Shown: piece after piece, positions 14,854 to 16,732 of the stretch
How the letters are laid out: every line of letters begins with the position of its first letter
Position numbering within the stretch: the stretch's first letter is position 1
Notes under the pieces: model-generated
Seen by the model: only the letters and a program-made list of their open reading frames with translations
Told to the model about the DNA's origin: nothing
Databases searched by the model: none
Program-made: the position numbers and the translations under genes
Source: Treponema sp.
GTDB lineage: Bacteria > Spirochaetota > Spirochaetia > Treponematales > Treponemataceae
Assembly (NCBI GenBank): GCA_017421145.1
Contig: JAFOTA010000093.1
Span: 1-16,732 of the forward strand
Length of the DNA stretch: 16,732 nt
Reading direction: 5' to 3'

Positions 14854-16197
14854 ATGGCATTTAGGCGGAATATTTCAATCGGTCTTGAAAAATGGAAGAA
14901 TTCGGAATCTCATAAGCCCCTTGTAATCCGCGGTGCAAGGCAGGTAGGGAAAACGACCGTCATAAAAGAATTCGGAAAATCGTTCGACACATTCATTTCC
15001 CTTAATCTTGAAAAAAGTTCCGAAAAAGCCCTTTTCACAGATGACCTGAACCCAAAACTGACTTTCCAGAAAATATGCCTTGAACGGAATGTTTCTCCCA
15101 AAGGAAAGACCCTGCTGTTTTTGGATGAAATTCAAAACTCGGCGAATGCTGTTGCCCTTCTTAGATATTTTTATGAGGAGATGCCTGAGCTATACGTCAT
15201 TTGTGCCGGCTCCCTGTTGGAAATCCTGATGGAAAAACACAAAATCAGTTTTCCGGTCGGTCGGGTTGAATACATGTATCTTTTTCCGATGACTTTCCGT
15301 GAATTTCTGGACGCTTCTGAAGAAAATCAGGCTTTGTCGCTTTTGGAAGAGATACCTGTAAAAGAATGGGCTGTTCCGACGCTTTTTAAATTGTTCAAAA
15401 CTTATACGCTGGTCGGAGGAATGCCTGAAGCGGTTTCAAATTACATAAAGAACAAAAATATCCTTGAAGTTTCGGGTGTGTATGCCAATCTTTTCACTTC
15501 ATATATAGATGATTCTGCAAAATATGCGTCAAACAAAAGCGAAGAACAGATTCTGCGGCATTTTATCGAATCAAGTCCTTTGGAAGCATCCAAGCGGATT
15601 ACCTTTGAAAAATTCGCAAACACGCAATACCGCTCCCGTGATGCAGGAGAAGCGTTAAGAACCTTGCAAAGGGCGATGCTTTTATATCTGCTTTATCCGA
15701 CGACAGGCACACAAATACCGTTGCAGCCTGATTTGAAACGCAAACCCCGCCTGCAGTTTATGGATATAGGACTTATAAACTACTCTGCAAAAATTCAAAG
15801 CACGTATCTTTCGGAAACCCCGCTGGATTCCATGTTCAACGGCATGATAGCAGAGCAGATTGTGGGGCAGGAGCTGCTTGCTTCCAGTTTTTATGAACTG
15901 AACCGGCCTCTTTTCTGGGTAAAGGAAGAAGTCAGGTCAAACGCGGAACTGGATTTTGTTTTAATCCGCAATGGAAAAATCATTCCGGTAGAAGTGAAGT
16001 CAGGCAAGGCTGGAACCCTGCGTTCGTTACATTCATTTATCAATCTTACGGGTACAAAAACTGCCGTACGGCTTTTCAGCGGAAATATCTCCGTTGAAAA
16101 AACGAAAACATCCCAAGGCACTCCGTATACGCTCATCAATCTGCCACTGTTTCTCGCCGACCGAATCGGTGAATATGCAGAATATTTTGGGGATTAG
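14854..16197 (+). CDS. AAA+ ATPase with DUF4143 (PD-(D/E)XK-like) C-terminus
   Basis: A 447-residue cytoplasmic ATPase. The N-terminal AAA_14-type domain has Walker A GARQVGKTT (27-35), Walker B LLFLDEIQ (87-94), and a sensor in CAGS (117-120), followed by the conserved LVGGMPEAV (186-194). The C-terminal DUF4143 region carries a nuclease-like core: Glu334 (AEQIVGQE), Asp367 (ELDFVL), and Glu380-x-Lys382 (PVEVKSG), matching a complete PD-(D/E)XK arrangement. GGTGG (14845-14849) precedes ATG by four bases and is formed by the end of the fourth 33-bp repeat. The family is common and often multicopy in spirochaetes, Bacteroidetes and archaea, but its substrate is not known. It is not obviously in an operon with the genes on either side. 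Confidence 0.88.
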   Translation: MAFRRNISIGLEKWKNSESHKPLVIRGARQVGKTTVIKEFGKSFDTFISLNLEKSSEKALFTDDLNPKLTFQKICLERNVSPKGKTLLFLDEIQNSANAVALLRYFYEEMPELYVICAGSLLEILMEKHKISFPVGRVEYMYLFPMTFREFLDASEENQALSLLEEIPVKEWAVPTLFKLFKTYTLVGGMPEAVSNYIKNKNILEVSGVYANLFTSYIDDSAKYASNKSEEQILRHFIESSPLEASKRITFEKFANTQYRSRDAGEALRTLQRAMLLYLLYPTTGTQIPLQPDLKRKPRLQFMDIGLINYSAKIQSTYLSETPLDSMFNGMIAEQIVGQELLASSFYELNRPLFWVKEEVRSNAELDFVLIRNGKIIPVEVKSGKAGTLRSLHSFINLTGTKTAVRLFSGNISVEKTKTSQGTPYTLINLPLFLADRIGEYAEYFGD

Positions 16198-16225
16198 GAA
16201 ATTTAAAAAAAATTAATTTTTTCGC

Positions 16226-16256
16226 TTGACCTTCCACTTGGTGGAACCCTTAGAAT
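16226..16256 (+). promoter_or_regulatory. MerR-type promoter with 19-bp spacer and central dyad
   Basis: TTGACC (16226-16231) and TAGAAT (16251-16256) are separated by 19 bases, the over-long spacing typical of promoters activated by MerR-family regulators. The spacer contains the perfect palindrome TTCCAC-TTG-GTGGAA (16232-16246), the expected dimer operator. Transcription should start near 16263. Confidence 0.75.
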
Positions 16257-16267
16257 TTTGAACGCAA

Positions 16268-16278
16268 ATGTTTTTTTA
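16268..16278 (+). other. T7 homopolymer right after an ATG, out of frame with the small ORF
   Basis: ATG (16268-16270) is followed by seven Ts and then AA, giving an immediate stop (ATG-TTT-TTT-TAA). With eight Ts the same ATG would read into the hydrophobic small ORF downstream without a stop. This is compatible with slippage, phase variation or a sequence error. Confidence 0.4.
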
Positions 16279-16287
16279 ATCGAGGCG

Positions 16288-16392
16288 GTGCTTTTGGTCT
16301 GGGCGATTATTTTTGCGCTGGCAGCTCATTCGTTTTGGAAAAAAGTTTCGGGGCATAAATCAAAATTGGAGGAACAGGGCGCGGTTTTATGA
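16288..16392 (+). CDS. Tiny single-helix membrane peptide ORF, coupled to the MerR-YbjQ gene
   Basis: From GTG 16288 to TGA 16390-16392 there is a 34-codon reading frame. It has one hydrophobic helix (residues 1-13, LLVWAIIFALAA) followed by a basic, polar tail (SFWKKVSGHKSK, then LEEQGAVL). The stop overlaps the next gene's start as ATGA, a common sign of translational coupling. The next gene has no good ribosome site of its own (GGAGG at 16368-16372 is 16 bases away), which supports coupling. The start is uncertain: GAGG (16282-16285) better suits the in-frame TTG at 16294, and a one-base change in the upstream T7 would allow ATG 16268. I recognise no family. It may be a real small membrane protein or a remnant. 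Confidence 0.45.
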   Translation: MLLVWAIIFALAAHSFWKKVSGHKSKLEEQGAVL

Positions 16393-16732
16393 AGATTTAT
16401 CAGGTTGAAGAATTGGTCGGAATCACAAAAAAGAATATCCGCTTTTATGAGGACCAGGGACTTTTATGTCCGAACCGGAATCCTCAGAATGATTACAGGG
16501 AATATTCTCCTGATGACGTGAAGAGTATGATGCTCGTAAGTATTGATTCAATTCCCGGAAAAGATTTTGAAGTCCTGGGTATAGTGAAGGGAACCATCGT
16601 TCAGTCAAAAAATTTTGGTCGTGATTTTATGGCCGCAATGAAAACCCTTGTCGGAGGCGAAATCAAAGACTACACGGAAATGCTCAATGAAGCCCGCCAG
16701 ATAGCGACAAAACGCATGGTCGATGAAGCCGA
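16389..16732 (+). CDS. MerR DNA-binding head fused to YbjQ/UPF0145 domain (3' end outside window)
   Basis: At least 114 residues, open to the window end. Residues 1-46 are a MerR winged-helix head: KIYQVEELVGITKKNIRFYE, QGLL-P-R, then DYREYSPDDVKSM. This follows the family's T-I-R-Y-Y-E-x-x-G-L-L ... G-Y-R-x-Y-S-x-x-D order. From Met47-Met48 the protein continues without linker as a YbjQ/UPF0145 domain: MLVSIDSIPGKDFEVLG, IVKGTIVQSKNFGRDF, LVGGEIKDYTEML, EARQIA. The first Met of that part (16527) is where a stand-alone YbjQ would start. YbjQ proteins form ring-like oligomers and are annotated as possible heavy-metal-binding, on weak evidence. The usual MerR recognition-domain follow-on helices and dimerisation helix are absent. 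A MerR-type promoter lies 133 bases upstream, suggesting autoregulation. Confidence 0.8.
   Translation, partial: MKIYQVEELVGITKKNIRFYEDQGLLCPNRNPQNDYREYSPDDVKSMMLVSIDSIPGKDFEVLGIVKGTIVQSKNFGRDFMAAMKTLVGGEIKDYTEMLNEARQIATKRMVDEA

Noticed and set aside
16200..16222. Terminator after the AAA+ gene (AATTAATT-centred palindrome)
   Set aside because: The stem is made only of A and T pairs with no GC, so it is too weak to call. It could help termination but is not supported.

Overview
The window looks like a chromosomal segment of a host-associated spirochaete, most likely a Treponema. This is inferred from gene content: a large cell-surface protein built of Ig-like repeats, a FecR-like protein next to a CHASE2 adenylate cyclase, an operon of a DUF2804 protein with a large cytoplasmic protein that has no recognisable family, and an AAA+/DUF4143 ATPase. 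No rRNA or species marker is present, so the genus is not proven.

Layout. (1) 1-4211, +: 3' part of a very large protein with at least eleven repeats of about 100-125 residues and a C-terminal membrane anchor. (2) 4331-4741, +: small secreted FecR-like protein with a structured leader and its own terminator. (3) 4848-7733, +: CHASE2 plus class III adenylate cyclase, closed by a strong terminator. (4) 7895-8560, +: DUF308/HdeD-like membrane protein behind an extended -10 promoter and ahead of a strong terminator. (5) 8657-11775, -: two-gene operon, the DUF2804 protein (promoter-proximal) then a 673-residue unknown protein. (6) 11892-13253, +: purD, divergent from the operon and apparently leaderless. 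(7) 13327-14009, +: a textbook sigma-54 promoter with upstream dyads driving an Hsp20 small heat-shock protein. (8) 14069-14145, +: tRNA-Pro(GGG) with encoded CCA and a terminator. (9) 14218-14715, +: DUF456 membrane protein, also apparently leaderless. (10) 14732-14844: four tandem 33-bp palindromic repeats in front of an AAA+/DUF4143 ATPase gene (14854-16197). (11) 16226-16732, +: a MerR-type promoter with a 19-bp spacer and a central dyad, a tiny membrane-peptide ORF, and the 5' part of a gene joining a MerR DNA-binding head directly to a YbjQ/UPF0145 domain.

How the parts fit. Most genes are short transcription units with their own promoter and terminator. The FecR-like/cyclase pair probably forms an envelope-sensing and cAMP-producing module. 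The last 500 bases, open at the window edge, are the most novel part. A MerR-family operator/promoter lies just upstream of a protein that keeps the MerR wing-helix DNA-binding head but replaces the usual dimerisation helix and sensor domain with YbjQ, which suggests an autoregulated sensor of unusual architecture. The sigma-54-controlled hsp20 and the 33-bp operator-like array are the next most interesting signals.
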